A program made the position numbers and the translations under genes. Positions 25,476-33,530 of a DNA stretch of 64,000 nt are shown here, one piece after another. Numbering within the stretch: the first letter of the stretch is position 1; every line of letters starts with the position of its first letter. The notes beneath the pieces were generated by a model. That model had not been told where the DNA came from and ran no database searches. It saw only the letters and a list, made by a program, of their open reading frames with translations. The stretch comes from Rhizobium sp. AAP43 (lineage in GTDB: Bacteria > Pseudomonadota > Alphaproteobacteria > Rhizobiales > Rhizobiaceae), in NCBI RefSeq assembly GCF_001296045.1, contig NZ_LJHS01000061.1, forward strand, positions 1-64,000, read 5' to 3'.

Positions 25476-26507
25476 ATGATGATGCGACCAACGATCCGCG
25501 ATCTGGCCGAGAAGGCAGGGGTGTCCGTCGCGACGGTAAACCGGGTACTTGCCGGGCAGGATGGCGTTCGGCCGGCCATGCGCGAGAAGGTGGAGCGGGC
25601 TGCCGGTGAGATCGGCTTTTACGGCTTGGGTGCGATCCAGAATCGCAATCTGGCAAGCAGGCCAAAATACCGGTTCGGCGTGCTGCTGCTGCAGCCGCAT
25701 CGTCCCTTTTACCAGATGACCGCGGCTGCGCTGCGCGATGCCGCAAGAGCCGTGACCGATGCCGATGTCGAACTCCGTATCGAATTTCTGGAGGATCTTT
25801 CGCCGCAGAATACGGCTAGCCGTGCCCTGGAATTGTCTCGGGACTGCCAGGCCATTTGCGTCACAGCGGCAGTTCATCCGGTCGTGACCGAGGCGCTGGA
25901 TCGGATCACGGATGACGGCGTGCCCGTTTTTGCCTTCATCACCCAGCTTTCGGCGACCGGTCAATTTCCTTATGTCGGCCTCGACAACTGGAAAGTCGGA
26001 AGGCAGGCGGCCTGGGCGATCGCGAATGTTTGCAAGGCGCCAGGCAAGATTGGCATTCTGCTCGGAAATCCGCGCTACCGAAATCAGGAGATGAACGAAA
26101 CCGGATTCCGGAGCTATTTTAGGGAGTATGCCACCGAATTCACCTTGCTAGAGCCATTGTCCACGTTTGAATCCTCCGCCGTATCGCAAGAAATGACGGA
26201 AAAGCTGCTGCGCGAGCATTCCGACCTTGCCGGCCTCTATGTCGCGGGCGGCGGTATCAGCGGCGCATTATCGGCACTGCGCGCGCAGGGCAGAAGCGGC
26301 ACCCTGGTCGTTGTCGGCTACGAACTCATGGACGTCACGCGCGCAGCCCTGCTGGATGGCACTATGACGGTCGCGATTGCTCATCCCCTTCGTCAGATGG
26401 CGGACTGCGCAATCAGTGGGATGATAGAGGCTGCATCGGCCCCTCAGGATGTCGGTAGCCTGACGAAGATCACGCCCTTCGAGATCTATACGCGGGAAAA
26501 TATCTGA
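25476..26507 (+). CDS. LacI-family repressor
   Basis: A 343-residue LacI/PurR-type regulator. The DNA-binding part (TIRDLAEKAGVSVATVNRVLAG, about residues 6-27, hinge near 45-60) is followed by a periplasmic-binding-protein-like effector domain. It faces the nine-gene sugar/oxygenase operon across a 301-bp gap and presumably represses it until the imported compound or a derivative appears. Three consecutive ATG codons open the gene. Confidence 0.9.
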   Translation: MMMRPTIRDLAEKAGVSVATVNRVLAGQDGVRPAMREKVERAAGEIGFYGLGAIQNRNLASRPKYRFGVLLLQPHRPFYQMTAAALRDAARAVTDADVELRIEFLEDLSPQNTASRALELSRDCQAICVTAAVHPVVTEALDRITDDGVPVFAFITQLSATGQFPYVGLDNWKVGRQAAWAIANVCKAPGKIGILLGNPRYRNQEMNETGFRSYFREYATEFTLLEPLSTFESSAVSQEMTEKLLREHSDLAGLYVAGGGISGALSALRAQGRSGTLVVVGYELMDVTRAALLDGTMTVAIAHPLRQMADCAISGMIEAASAPQDVGSLTKITPFEIYTRENI

Positions 26508-26843
26508 GTTGGATATACCCGGATGACCTAAGGCGTTTTCACCCAATCATAACTCCTTGGATCTTGAGGGTCCGGCGCCTTGCATGGGCATCCGGGTTTT
26601 GCTGTTCGACGGTTCAATGCTTCGGCACAGGTCCGTTGTTGGGACTGCCGTGTGGCTGGCGCCTGTTTGCGACATTCCGCCAAGCCGGCCTCTTCAGGAG
26701 CGAGTGGTAGGGTGAGGCACTGTAGATCTCGAAGCCGCACCATGGCTTCCAGATAAAATGAAGGAAGAAGGCTTCCTCACCATGGCCGTGCTGTTCTATG
26801 ATCGAAAGCCTCGCGACAGGCGAAGGGTCGAAGGAATAAACGC
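26508..26843. other. intergenic region with one possible small gene
   Basis: This 336-bp stretch between the LacI and AraC/GlxA genes contains no recognised gene apart from a 71-codon minus-strand frame listed separately. AAGGAA at about 26831 serves as the Shine-Dalgarno site of the following gene. Confidence 0.4.
26528..26743 (-). CDS. possible small cysteine-containing protein, unrecognised
   Basis: A 71-codon frame starting ATG with GGAAG seven bases upstream, in a gap that otherwise has no gene. The product has four cysteines (LQC, AEC, RTC and CPC) and a proline/aspartate-rich end, APDPQDPRSYDWVKTP, that looks more protein-like than most chance frames. I do not recognise a family. It may be a remnant of a larger gene or a chance frame. 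Confidence 0.25.
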   Translation of the reverse strand: MVRLRDLQCLTLPLAPEEAGLAECRKQAPATRQSQQRTCAEALNRRTAKPGCPCKAPDPQDPRSYDWVKTP

Positions 26844-27845
26844 ATGAAATCCACGATGATGGCCACGGTCAGCGGACGGTTGAACATCGGATTCGTGCTT
26901 GCCCGGTCGTTCACGCTCTCCGCCTTTTCCCTGTTCGTTGATACGCTCAGGCTTGCAAGCGATGACACGGATAAGTCGGGACGGCGCTTTGCTGATTGGC
27001 ATGTGCTGAGCAGCAAGGGCAATCTCATTGGTTCAAGCTGCGGTATCCAGGTCGCGCCGACGTCGGGCCTCGTCGATCCGACCCAGTTTGACTACATCGT
27101 CGTCGTGGGCGGGCTGCTCAATTGCGAAAACCCCGTTGATGAGGAAACGCTTGCCTATCTCCGCCGCGCGGCGGCCAAGAAGGTTCGGCTGATCGGGGTC
27201 TGTACGGGCACTTTCATCCTCGCTGAGGCAGGTCTGATGGCTAAGCACGAGACCTGTGTGAGCTGGCTGCATTATGATGCGTTTCGCGAACGCTTTCCTG
27301 ATCTCGCTGTCCGAGCAGACAGGATCTTCCAGCTTGACCGGTCACGCGGCTCCTGCGCTGGCGGAAGCAGTGCCGCAGACATGGCGGCGCATATTGTCCG
27401 TCGGCATATCGGCCCGTCTGCGGAGCGCAATGCGCTTGAAGTCCTGCAGATCGACAAGGCACGAACGCATCTGGACATCCAGCCGCGCCGGCCTCTTTCG
27501 ACCGATTATGACGATACGCGCTTGCGCGCTGTGATCCTGTTGATGGAGCAGAATATCGAAGAGATGCTGTCGATCTCGAAGATGGCGTCCGCCGTTGGTC
27601 TGTCGCGGCGGCAACTGGAGCGGTTGTTCGTCGAGAAGGCCAAGAGCACGCCATCGGCCGTTTATCGACGGATCCGCCTTGAGCGGGCGCGCCATCTGCT
27701 CGCGCGCACCAAGGCGCCACTGATCGAGATCGCCGTTGCCGTGGGTTTCGTGAACGCGTCGCACTTCTCCCGCGTCTTCCGCAGTGCCTATGGGCAGTCG
27801 GCGGCAGAATGGAGAAGTTCCATTGGCAACAGCGCGGCGGCTTGA
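26844..27845 (+). CDS. GlxA-type AraC-family regulator with DJ-1/PfpI-like domain
   Basis: A 333-residue regulator. Residues 13-190 are a DJ-1/PfpI (amidase-like) fold with LIGVCTGTFILAEAGLM, the nucleophile-elbow region that in regulators is used for sensing. Residues 225-325 hold two AraC helix-turn-helix units (SISKMASAVGLSRRQLERLF and PLIEIAVAVGFVNASHFSRVFR). Relatives control choline, glycine betaine, carnitine or arginine catabolism, but no such genes are next to it, so the target is unknown. AAGGAA lies seven bases before the ATG. Confidence 0.87.
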   Translation: MKSTMMATVSGRLNIGFVLARSFTLSAFSLFVDTLRLASDDTDKSGRRFADWHVLSSKGNLIGSSCGIQVAPTSGLVDPTQFDYIVVVGGLLNCENPVDEETLAYLRRAAAKKVRLIGVCTGTFILAEAGLMAKHETCVSWLHYDAFRERFPDLAVRADRIFQLDRSRGSCAGGSSAADMAAHIVRRHIGPSAERNALEVLQIDKARTHLDIQPRRPLSTDYDDTRLRAVILLMEQNIEEMLSISKMASAVGLSRRQLERLFVEKAKSTPSAVYRRIRLERARHLLARTKAPLIEIAVAVGFVNASHFSRVFRSAYGQSAAEWRSSIGNSAAA

Positions 27846-27953
27846 CGCTGGCCTTGGATCGCCTCGGGCTGTTTGGATCGGTCGGCTGTTCATCCTGCGC
27901 AAGTCGCTATCCGGCTTGCATCTCCACCAAAACAGATAGTATCATTCTCATGT

Positions 27954-28088
27954 TCTCAGGGCGGGGTGTAATTCCCCACCGGCGGTATCCGGCTTTGCCG
28001 GGAGCCCGCGAGCGCTTTCATTTCGGTGAAAGGCAGCAGATCCGGTGCGATGCCGGAGCCGACGGTTAAAGTCCGGATGGAAGAGGAC
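27954..28088 (+). promoter_or_regulatory. FMN riboswitch (RFN element)
   Basis: The conserved RFN blocks are all present in order: AGGGCGGGGTGTAATTCCCC, ACCGGCGGTA, AGCCCGCGAGCG, GCAGATCCGGTG, CCGGAGCCGACGGTTAAAGT and CCGGATGGAAGAGG. It lies about 120 bases upstream of ribB. FMN binding should shut down ribB, by sequestering its start region or by termination. Confidence 0.95.
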
Positions 28089-28205
28089 ATAGTCTGCGAC
28101 GCCCTCCGCAAGGAGATGGCGTGGGCTTTGTTCGCCCAAGGGATGAATGGCGACCGCAGGGTCGTGGTTTGCCGCGAAAGCGGAGCACCCTTGAAAGGCA
28201 TAGGA

Positions 28206-28838
28206 ATGACTGTATCGAAAATTCAAGAGGCGATTTCCGCGCTTGCGCGCGGCGGCATGATCGTTGTGGTGGACGACGAGGACCGGGAAAACGAAGGTGA
28301 TGTGATCGTCGCCTCCGAAGCAATCACACCCGAGGCCGTTGCTTTCATGATGAACCATGCACGCGGACTGATCTGCGTTGCTATGGAGGGAGATCGGCTG
28401 GATGCGCTCGATATCCCATTGATGGTGCCGCGCAACACCGAATTTCTGAAGACCGCGTTTACCGTCTCAGTCGACTATATCCATGGCACGACGACTGGAA
28501 TATCTGCTGCAGACAGGGCCGCGACCGTGCGTGCGCTGCTGGATGAAAAGACGGTCGGAGAGGATTTTGCCCGGCCTGGCCATATCTTTCCTCTGCGCGC
28601 CCATCCGGAGGGTGTCCTTGGCCGTTCGGGCCATACCGAAGCTGCCGTCGATCTCGCGCGGCTTGCGGGTCTGAAGGCATCGGGTGTCATCTGCGAAGTG
28701 GCCAATGACGACGGCACCATGGCCCGTCTGCCGCAACTGGAGGTCTTTTGTGAAAAGCACAAGCTGCCGCTGATCACGATCGCGGATCTGACGCTCTATA
28801 TTCAAGCGAAACGGGAAGAGAAGGCGGCTGCCGCCTGA
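28206..28838 (+). CDS. ribB: 3,4-dihydroxy-2-butanone-4-phosphate synthase
   Basis: A 210-residue RibB that converts ribulose 5-phosphate to 3,4-dihydroxy-2-butanone 4-phosphate plus formate, the four-carbon arm of riboflavin synthesis. Motifs: VDDEDRENEGD (about 22-32), RPGHIFPLRA and GRSGHTEAAVDLARLAGL. It has no fused GTP cyclohydrolase II domain. The ATG at 28206, after the riboswitch and its expression platform, gives the family's normal N-terminus; longer in-frame starts lie inside the riboswitch. Confidence 0.95.
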   Translation: MTVSKIQEAISALARGGMIVVVDDEDRENEGDVIVASEAITPEAVAFMMNHARGLICVAMEGDRLDALDIPLMVPRNTEFLKTAFTVSVDYIHGTTTGISAADRAATVRALLDEKTVGEDFARPGHIFPLRAHPEGVLGRSGHTEAAVDLARLAGLKASGVICEVANDDGTMARLPQLEVFCEKHKLPLITIADLTLYIQAKREEKAAAA

Positions 28839-28851
28839 TTTCGAAGGCTAC

Positions 28852-28883
28852 GGGGAGATGCCGGTTGCTGACCGCATCTCCCC
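28852..28883. terminator. terminator-like hairpin between convergent genes
   Basis: A perfect ten-base stem (28852-28861 with 28874-28883) and 12-nt loop lie between the end of ribB and the end of the minus-strand kinase gene. The tail is CCTATATCC rather than a T-run. Confidence 0.5.
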
Positions 28884-28902
28884 CTATATCCATCATATGC
28901 TA

Positions 28903-30375
28903 CTAATCTGCGATTGAGGCTTTCACTCGTGCGATGGCCTTCTGCCACCGGCGAAGCACATCCCGGCGCTTCTGATCTTCCACCGAGCCCGGCGCAAAGT
29001 TCAGCGCATGGCTGGTTTCGTCAAGCATCACGCCGAGGGTGCGAAGCGCCATGGAGGCGGCACCGAGGGCACCCACTTCCGCCTGATCGCCACGCATGAC
29101 GGGTCGATCGAGGATATCGGCCTGAAGCTGCATCAGGAAATCATTCATCGAGGCGCCGCCGTCAGCCAGAAGACCGGCCAGAGGCTGGCCCGTATCCTGC
29201 TCCATTGCCCGGAAAACATCGGCAATCTGCAGCACGACCGCTTCCATCGTGGCGCGGGCCACATGCGCCGGCGTCGAGGCCAGCGTCATGCCGGCAATCG
29301 TACCCGTCGCCTCGTCGTTCCAGTGCGGTGCGCCGAGGCCTGCCAGAGCGGGAACGAAGGTGACATTGCCGCTGTCCGGAACGGTCTCGGCAAGATCGGA
29401 CAAGGCTTGCGGCCCTGATAGTCCGAGCATGGTCGCGGCAAAGGCGATGGCCTGGGCCGATACCGTGATATTGCCCTCCAGGGCATAGGCAGTGCCGCTA
29501 TCGTCCGACCATGCAATCGTGCTGGAAAGCCCGTGGCCGGACAGGACGCGCTCACCGGTGAGCGTCATCAGCGACGATCCCGTGCCATAGGTCGCCTTGA
29601 CCAGGCCAGGGGCGCGGACGCCGTGCCCGTACAGCGCAGCATGGCTGTCACCCATCATTGCCAGGATCGGAACGCCGCCGGGAAGGGCGGTTGTGCCTTC
29701 CTGCGTCTGACCGAAAACACTGTTCGAGGGCAGGGGTTGCGGAAGTGCTGCGACCGGGACCCCGAACAGCCGGCAAACATCCTCGCTCCAAGCCAGCTTG
29801 GCCGTGTCGAACAATTGCGTGCGCGACGCGTTGGAGTGATCCGTCGCAAAGACCGCGCCGCCGGTCAGCCTGAACAGGAGCCAACTGTCGACGGTGCCTG
29901 CCCGCAAGCGCCCCTGTTCCGCAAGCTCGCCTGCCGCTTCGACATTTTCCATCACCCATCCCAGCTTGGAGGCTGGAAAGAGGGCGTTGATCGAAAGACC
30001 GGTCGTGCTCTCCACGCGCGCGTTTTGTCCAGCTTCGATCAGTGCCTGGCAGGCGGATGCCGTGCGGCGGCATTGCCACAGAATGGCGGGTGTTATGGCC
30101 TTGCCAGTTTGGGCATCCCAGACAACCAGTGTTTCGCGCTGGTTGCTGATGGCGATGCCGGAAATCTCGACCGGGCTCTGAGCTGCGACATCCGCGATGA
30201 CAGCCTGGACGCTGGTCCAGATATCGTCTGCCGCCTGCTCGGCCCAGCCTGGTTTCGGATAGGTCGACCGGAGCGGTATCGAGGCCTTGGCAACGACGTG
30301 GCCCTGCCCGTCAACAAGCACGGCCTTGGTATTGGTCGTGCCCTGGTCAATGGCGATGACGAGCGGCTGCTTCAT
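28903..30375 (-). CDS. aptK: FGGY-family sugar kinase (predicted apulose kinase)
   Basis: A 490-residue FGGY kinase. N-terminal phosphate loop IDQGTTNTKAVLVD (about 9-22), the conserved GISNQRET-type segment (ISNQRETLVVWD), MGDSHAALYGHG, and the C-terminal ATP motif ADGGASMNDFLMQ. Family members phosphorylate ketoses, pentitols or glycerol. In this operon with a split transketolase and a TIM-barrel isomerase the best reading is phosphorylation of apulose to apulose 4-phosphate. Xylulose or erythrulose kinase are alternatives. The ATG overlaps the stop of the transketolase half by four bases. Confidence 0.65.
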   Translation of the reverse strand: MKQPLVIAIDQGTTNTKAVLVDGQGHVVAKASIPLRSTYPKPGWAEQAADDIWTSVQAVIADVAAQSPVEISGIAISNQRETLVVWDAQTGKAITPAILWQCRRTASACQALIEAGQNARVESTTGLSINALFPASKLGWVMENVEAAGELAEQGRLRAGTVDSWLLFRLTGGAVFATDHSNASRTQLFDTAKLAWSEDVCRLFGVPVAALPQPLPSNSVFGQTQEGTTALPGGVPILAMMGDSHAALYGHGVRAPGLVKATYGTGSSLMTLTGERVLSGHGLSSTIAWSDDSGTAYALEGNITVSAQAIAFAATMLGLSGPQALSDLAETVPDSGNVTFVPALAGLGAPHWNDEATGTIAGMTLASTPAHVARATMEAVVLQIADVFRAMEQDTGQPLAGLLADGGASMNDFLMQLQADILDRPVMRGDQAEVGALGAASMALRTLGVMLDETSHALNFAPGSVEDQKRRDVLRRWQKAIARVKASIAD

Positions 30376-31334
30376 GGTCTTTTGCGTGCAATGGCGCGGC
30401 GCGCAGCGGACGCGATGCCGGTTTCGCTAATGCCGTAGTGTTCGAACAGCCAGTCAACCGAGCCGGTCACAACGAAGCCCGGGAAACCGACCCGCTCGAC
30501 CGGAACGGGCAGGTGACCCGCGGTGAATTCGGCGACAGCACCGCCAAGGCCGCCACGAATATTGGCTTCCTCGACCGTCACGATGGCGCCCGTCTCGCTT
30601 GCTGCGGCGGACAGCGCCGCCTCGTCCAGCGGGTTGAGCGTCGCCATGTTGAGGACGCGAGCGGAGACACCTTCGGCTTGCAGGGCATTGGCGGCACGGG
30701 CGGCCAGATGCACGGTGGTGCCGCTGGCGATCAGGGTCACGTCCTGGCCCTCGCGCACGACTTCCGCCTTGCCCGGCCGGAAGACGCGGTTCGCGATGTC
30801 CAGATCGGGAACCGGCATGCGGCTCAGGCGGAGATAGACCGGACCGTCATGGGCAGCGGCCCATTTGACGGCCTCGGCTGTCTCCCAGGCATCGGCAGGC
30901 GTGACGACGGTGATCGCGTCGAGCGGACGCAGCCAGGCAAAGTCCTCGATCGAGTGATGCGTCGGACCAAGTTCGCCATAGGCGACGCCCGAGGACTGGC
31001 CGACGAGCTTTACGTTGAAGCGAGCATAGGCAATGTCGGCCTTGATCTGTTCCAGCGCGCGGCCGGTGAGGAAACAGGACGCTGCCGAAACGAAGGGGAT
31101 CTTGCCGCCATTGGCAAGGCCGGCACCGACGCCGACCATAGTCTGTTCGGCAATACCGACATTGACCAGCCGGTCGGGGAACTTCTTCTGGAAACCACCG
31201 AGTTTCGAGGAGCCGATGGAATCGTTGACCACGGCCACGATATCAGGATTGTCGGCGGCAAGCTCTTCCAGCGTGCGCGCCCACGCGTCGCGGCAATCAT
31301 GGAAGCCATCTTGTTTTGCGGCGGGAGCAGCCAT
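30372..31334 (-). CDS. aptB: transketolase C-terminal half (predicted apulose-4-phosphate transketolase subunit)
   Basis: A 320-residue protein equal to the pyrimidine-binding and C-terminal domains of transketolase. It carries VNVGIAEQTMVGVGAGLANGGKIPFV with the catalytic Glu that activates thiamine diphosphate, then YLRLSRMPVP and the C-terminal domain with TVEEANIRGGLGGAVAEF. It needs the N-terminal half encoded next to it (TGATG junction). Split transketolases of this kind in a sugar ABC operon are known for D-apiose use, moving a two-carbon unit from apulose 4-phosphate to glyceraldehyde 3-phosphate. Assignment rests on gene context. Confidence 0.68.
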   Translation of the reverse strand: MAAPAAKQDGFHDCRDAWARTLEELAADNPDIVAVVNDSIGSSKLGGFQKKFPDRLVNVGIAEQTMVGVGAGLANGGKIPFVSAASCFLTGRALEQIKADIAYARFNVKLVGQSSGVAYGELGPTHHSIEDFAWLRPLDAITVVTPADAWETAEAVKWAAAHDGPVYLRLSRMPVPDLDIANRVFRPGKAEVVREGQDVTLIASGTTVHLAARAANALQAEGVSARVLNMATLNPLDEAALSAAASETGAIVTVEEANIRGGLGGAVAEFTAGHLPVPVERVGFPGFVVTGSVDWLFEHYGISETGIASAARRAIARKRP

Positions 31335-32155
31335 CAGACCAGTTCCTCCATAGCAATTGCAAACTGTTCGGCATTCGGCACGCCATGGTGCCAGGATGCC
31401 TTGTTTTCCATGAAGGACACACCCTTGCCCTTGACCGTGTTGGCGATGACGCAAAGCGGCTTCGACTTGCCCGTGCGCGGTTCCGACAATATATCGAGCA
31501 GCCCGCCGAGATCATGGCCGTCGACCATAACGGCTTCCCAGCCGAAGGCGCGGAACTTGTCGTCCAGCGGATCGAGACCGTTGGTCTCTTCGGTTCCCAT
31601 GCCCTGCTGCAAGCGGTTGCGGTCAACGATCAGCGTCAGGTTTTCGAGCTTGCGATGCCCGGCCGTCATCGCAGCTTCCCAGTTCGATCCTTCCTGCAAC
31701 TCGCCGTCGCCGGTCAGAACGAAGGTGCGGTGATCGCTGCCGGAAATCTGGCCGGCGATGGCGATCCCCAGCGCGACCGGCATGCCGTGCCCGAGCGGTC
31801 CGGTATTCGTCTCGACACCCGGAAGATAGTTGCGGTTCGGATGGCCGTTCAGCTTCGAGTTCGGCTGCATGTAGGTCGAAAGCCAATCCTCGGGATAGTA
31901 GCCTGCGGCACAGAGCGCCGTATAAAGCGCTCCCGTTGCATGCCCCTTCGACATGATGAACCGGTCCCGCCCTTCGAGGTCGGGCTTTGCCGGATCGAAA
32001 CGCATCACGCCGAAATAGAGGGTCGCGATGATGTCGATGGCGGAGAAATCGCCGCCCGGATGCCCGAGCTGGGCCTCATGGACCATCCTGAAGGCCCGTC
32101 GGCGCATCCACAGCGCCTTGTCCCGTATGGTTTGAACCGTATCGTTCTTCAGCAT
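31334..32155 (-). CDS. aptA: transketolase N-terminal half (predicted apulose-4-phosphate transketolase subunit)
   Basis: A 273-residue thiamine-diphosphate-binding half. HPGGDFSAIDIIATLYF near residue 32, KGHATGALYTAL, GPLGHGMPVALGIA and the Mg/diphosphate motif GDG (149-151) ending in DRN (178-180). Length equals the first domain of a normal transketolase of about 660 residues. Coupled to the other half by a one-base stop/start overlap. See that entry for the predicted reaction. Confidence 0.68.
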   Translation of the reverse strand: MLKNDTVQTIRDKALWMRRRAFRMVHEAQLGHPGGDFSAIDIIATLYFGVMRFDPAKPDLEGRDRFIMSKGHATGALYTALCAAGYYPEDWLSTYMQPNSKLNGHPNRNYLPGVETNTGPLGHGMPVALGIAIAGQISGSDHRTFVLTGDGELQEGSNWEAAMTAGHRKLENLTLIVDRNRLQQGMGTEETNGLDPLDDKFRAFGWEAVMVDGHDLGGLLDILSEPRTGKSKPLCVIANTVKGKGVSFMENKASWHHGVPNAEQFAIAMEELV

Positions 32156-32200
32156 TCAATAAGCCTTTCAGTCAGGGCCGAACCCTTCCGCAACCGGCGC

Positions 32201-33181
32201 TCACATGGCGCCGAACAGTGCCTTCTGAGCAATCCGCAATGCGGCGATGGCATCATGCCGGCTCTGGGCCTCCTTGAGCGCATCGATATCGAGCGCATCC
32301 AGCCCCTTCGATGCGGCCTTGAGGAAGTCGATTGCGTGGTTCGCCGTTGCGATGCTGTCCTCGCGGAACGGGAACTGGTCGAGCTGCCAGACGCCATCCC
32401 AGCCATTCTTGCGCAGCACATAGAAGAATTCGAAGATCTCGATCGGATGCAGGCTGCCGGCAACCAGATCGTCGTCCCAGCTGCGGTAGTTGTCGTTCAC
32501 GTCCATGCCGAAGAGACGACCGTAGTCGATGGCGAGCTGCGCGCTGTCGGCGGCGGATTCGCCACCCATGATCGCATGGCCGAAATCGAGAAGGATGCCG
32601 ATATTGGGCAGGCCGATCTTTTCTATGCCGAGCAGCGTGCGGGCCACAGAGCCGAAGCTCATGCGCACGCGCGGTTCGCGCGGCTTGTATTCGATGACGA
32701 ATTTGAGGTCCGGGTTTTCGGCTGCAAGCTGTCCCACGCCGTCGAGTGAATGCTTCCACAGGGTGCCGTGGTCAACCTGGAAGGGGTAGTCCCAACCGTC
32801 CTGGCCGGGCCAGAGCTTGACGTAGTCGGCGCCGAAATAGCGGACCTGGTCGCAGGCTTCCGTCACCAGTTCATGGGTGCGGCGGCGAACGCCCGCGTCG
32901 GGGTTGGTGAAGGAGCCCTTCGAGAATTCGCGGGTATAGATTTCCGGCGTGATGCCGATGACGCCGAGCTTGTTACGGTCGAGCGCTTCCTTGATCTGGG
33001 CATTGGAGAAGTCGCCGCCGAAGAAGGGGTAGTTGATGTCGACGACGGAGAGGTCCTTGACCTGTCCGGCAAGATCGATCGCGTCGATGACGCTGCGCGG
33101 TGCGCCATAGCCGTCGGTCGCATACCGATCCACATAGGTTGCAAAATGCCAGATGCCGGCGCCAAAACGCTGTGTCGTCAT
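32201..33181 (-). CDS. TIM-barrel sugar isomerase (predicted D-apiose isomerase)
   Basis: A 326-residue xylose-isomerase-like barrel. Metal ligands are visible as IEYKPRE (Glu), LLDFGHA (Asp), DVNDN and QLDQFPF (Asp). Length and motifs fit the L-rhamnose isomerase/D-apiose isomerase branch rather than classical XylA, which has two signature motifs missing here. First gene of the minus-strand catabolic operon and divergent from the matching importer. It would convert imported aldose to the ketose used by the kinase. Confidence 0.7.
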   Translation of the reverse strand: MTTQRFGAGIWHFATYVDRYATDGYGAPRSVIDAIDLAGQVKDLSVVDINYPFFGGDFSNAQIKEALDRNKLGVIGITPEIYTREFSKGSFTNPDAGVRRRTHELVTEACDQVRYFGADYVKLWPGQDGWDYPFQVDHGTLWKHSLDGVGQLAAENPDLKFVIEYKPREPRVRMSFGSVARTLLGIEKIGLPNIGILLDFGHAIMGGESAADSAQLAIDYGRLFGMDVNDNYRSWDDDLVAGSLHPIEIFEFFYVLRKNGWDGVWQLDQFPFREDSIATANHAIDFLKAASKGLDALDIDALKEAQSRHDAIAALRIAQKALFGAM

Positions 33182-33530
33182 AGATCACTCCTCCGTTGTC
33201 GACTGCAAAAGACCACGCGAACCCCCATCAGAGGGCTTCGGCCGCAAATGGCGGCTTTTTGCCCTGGGCCGCAATAGTTGTCTTTCGAATGCTGTTGTTT
33301 GATTTCGATATCTTCCATATCTCGTAAATCTCGGCAAGGGTTTTTTCAATTTTGCGGGCTGAATTGCTGCATTGCGATATGAATCATCTGATTTTGCGCG
33401 CGTTTGCAGCATGTGGCGAAAGAAATCGACAGTTTGCGTCATAAAACAAAAACAGATTGACAGAATTCGAAATCATTCGATAGGAATTGGACAGGTCACG
33501 ACTTGTGGCTTGCGAGAAAGGGAGGTTCTC
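33182..33530. other. divergent control region of the predicted apiose regulon
   Basis: A 349-bp gap between the isomerase operon and the importer operon. It is AT-richer than its surroundings and carries several TTCGA-containing repeats: TTTCGA at 33283-33288 and 33303-33308 (20 bp apart), AAATCGA at 33423-33429, and ATTCGA at 33465-33470 and 33475-33480 (10 bp apart). These are plausible DeoR-family operators. No gene was seen. Confidence 0.5.
33457..33485 (+). promoter_or_regulatory. importer promoter overlapped by DeoR-type repeats
   Basis: A consensus -35 box TTGACA (33457-33462) is followed at 17 bp by ATAGGA (33480-33485), a weak -10. The spacer contains two direct repeats of ATTCGA exactly one helical turn apart. 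A repressor bound there would block polymerase directly. Confidence 0.45.

Noticed and set aside
32201..33181. Xylose isomerase (xylA)
   Set aside because: The barrel lacks the two classical XylA signatures, and a xylulokinase-only route would not need a split transketolase in the operon.
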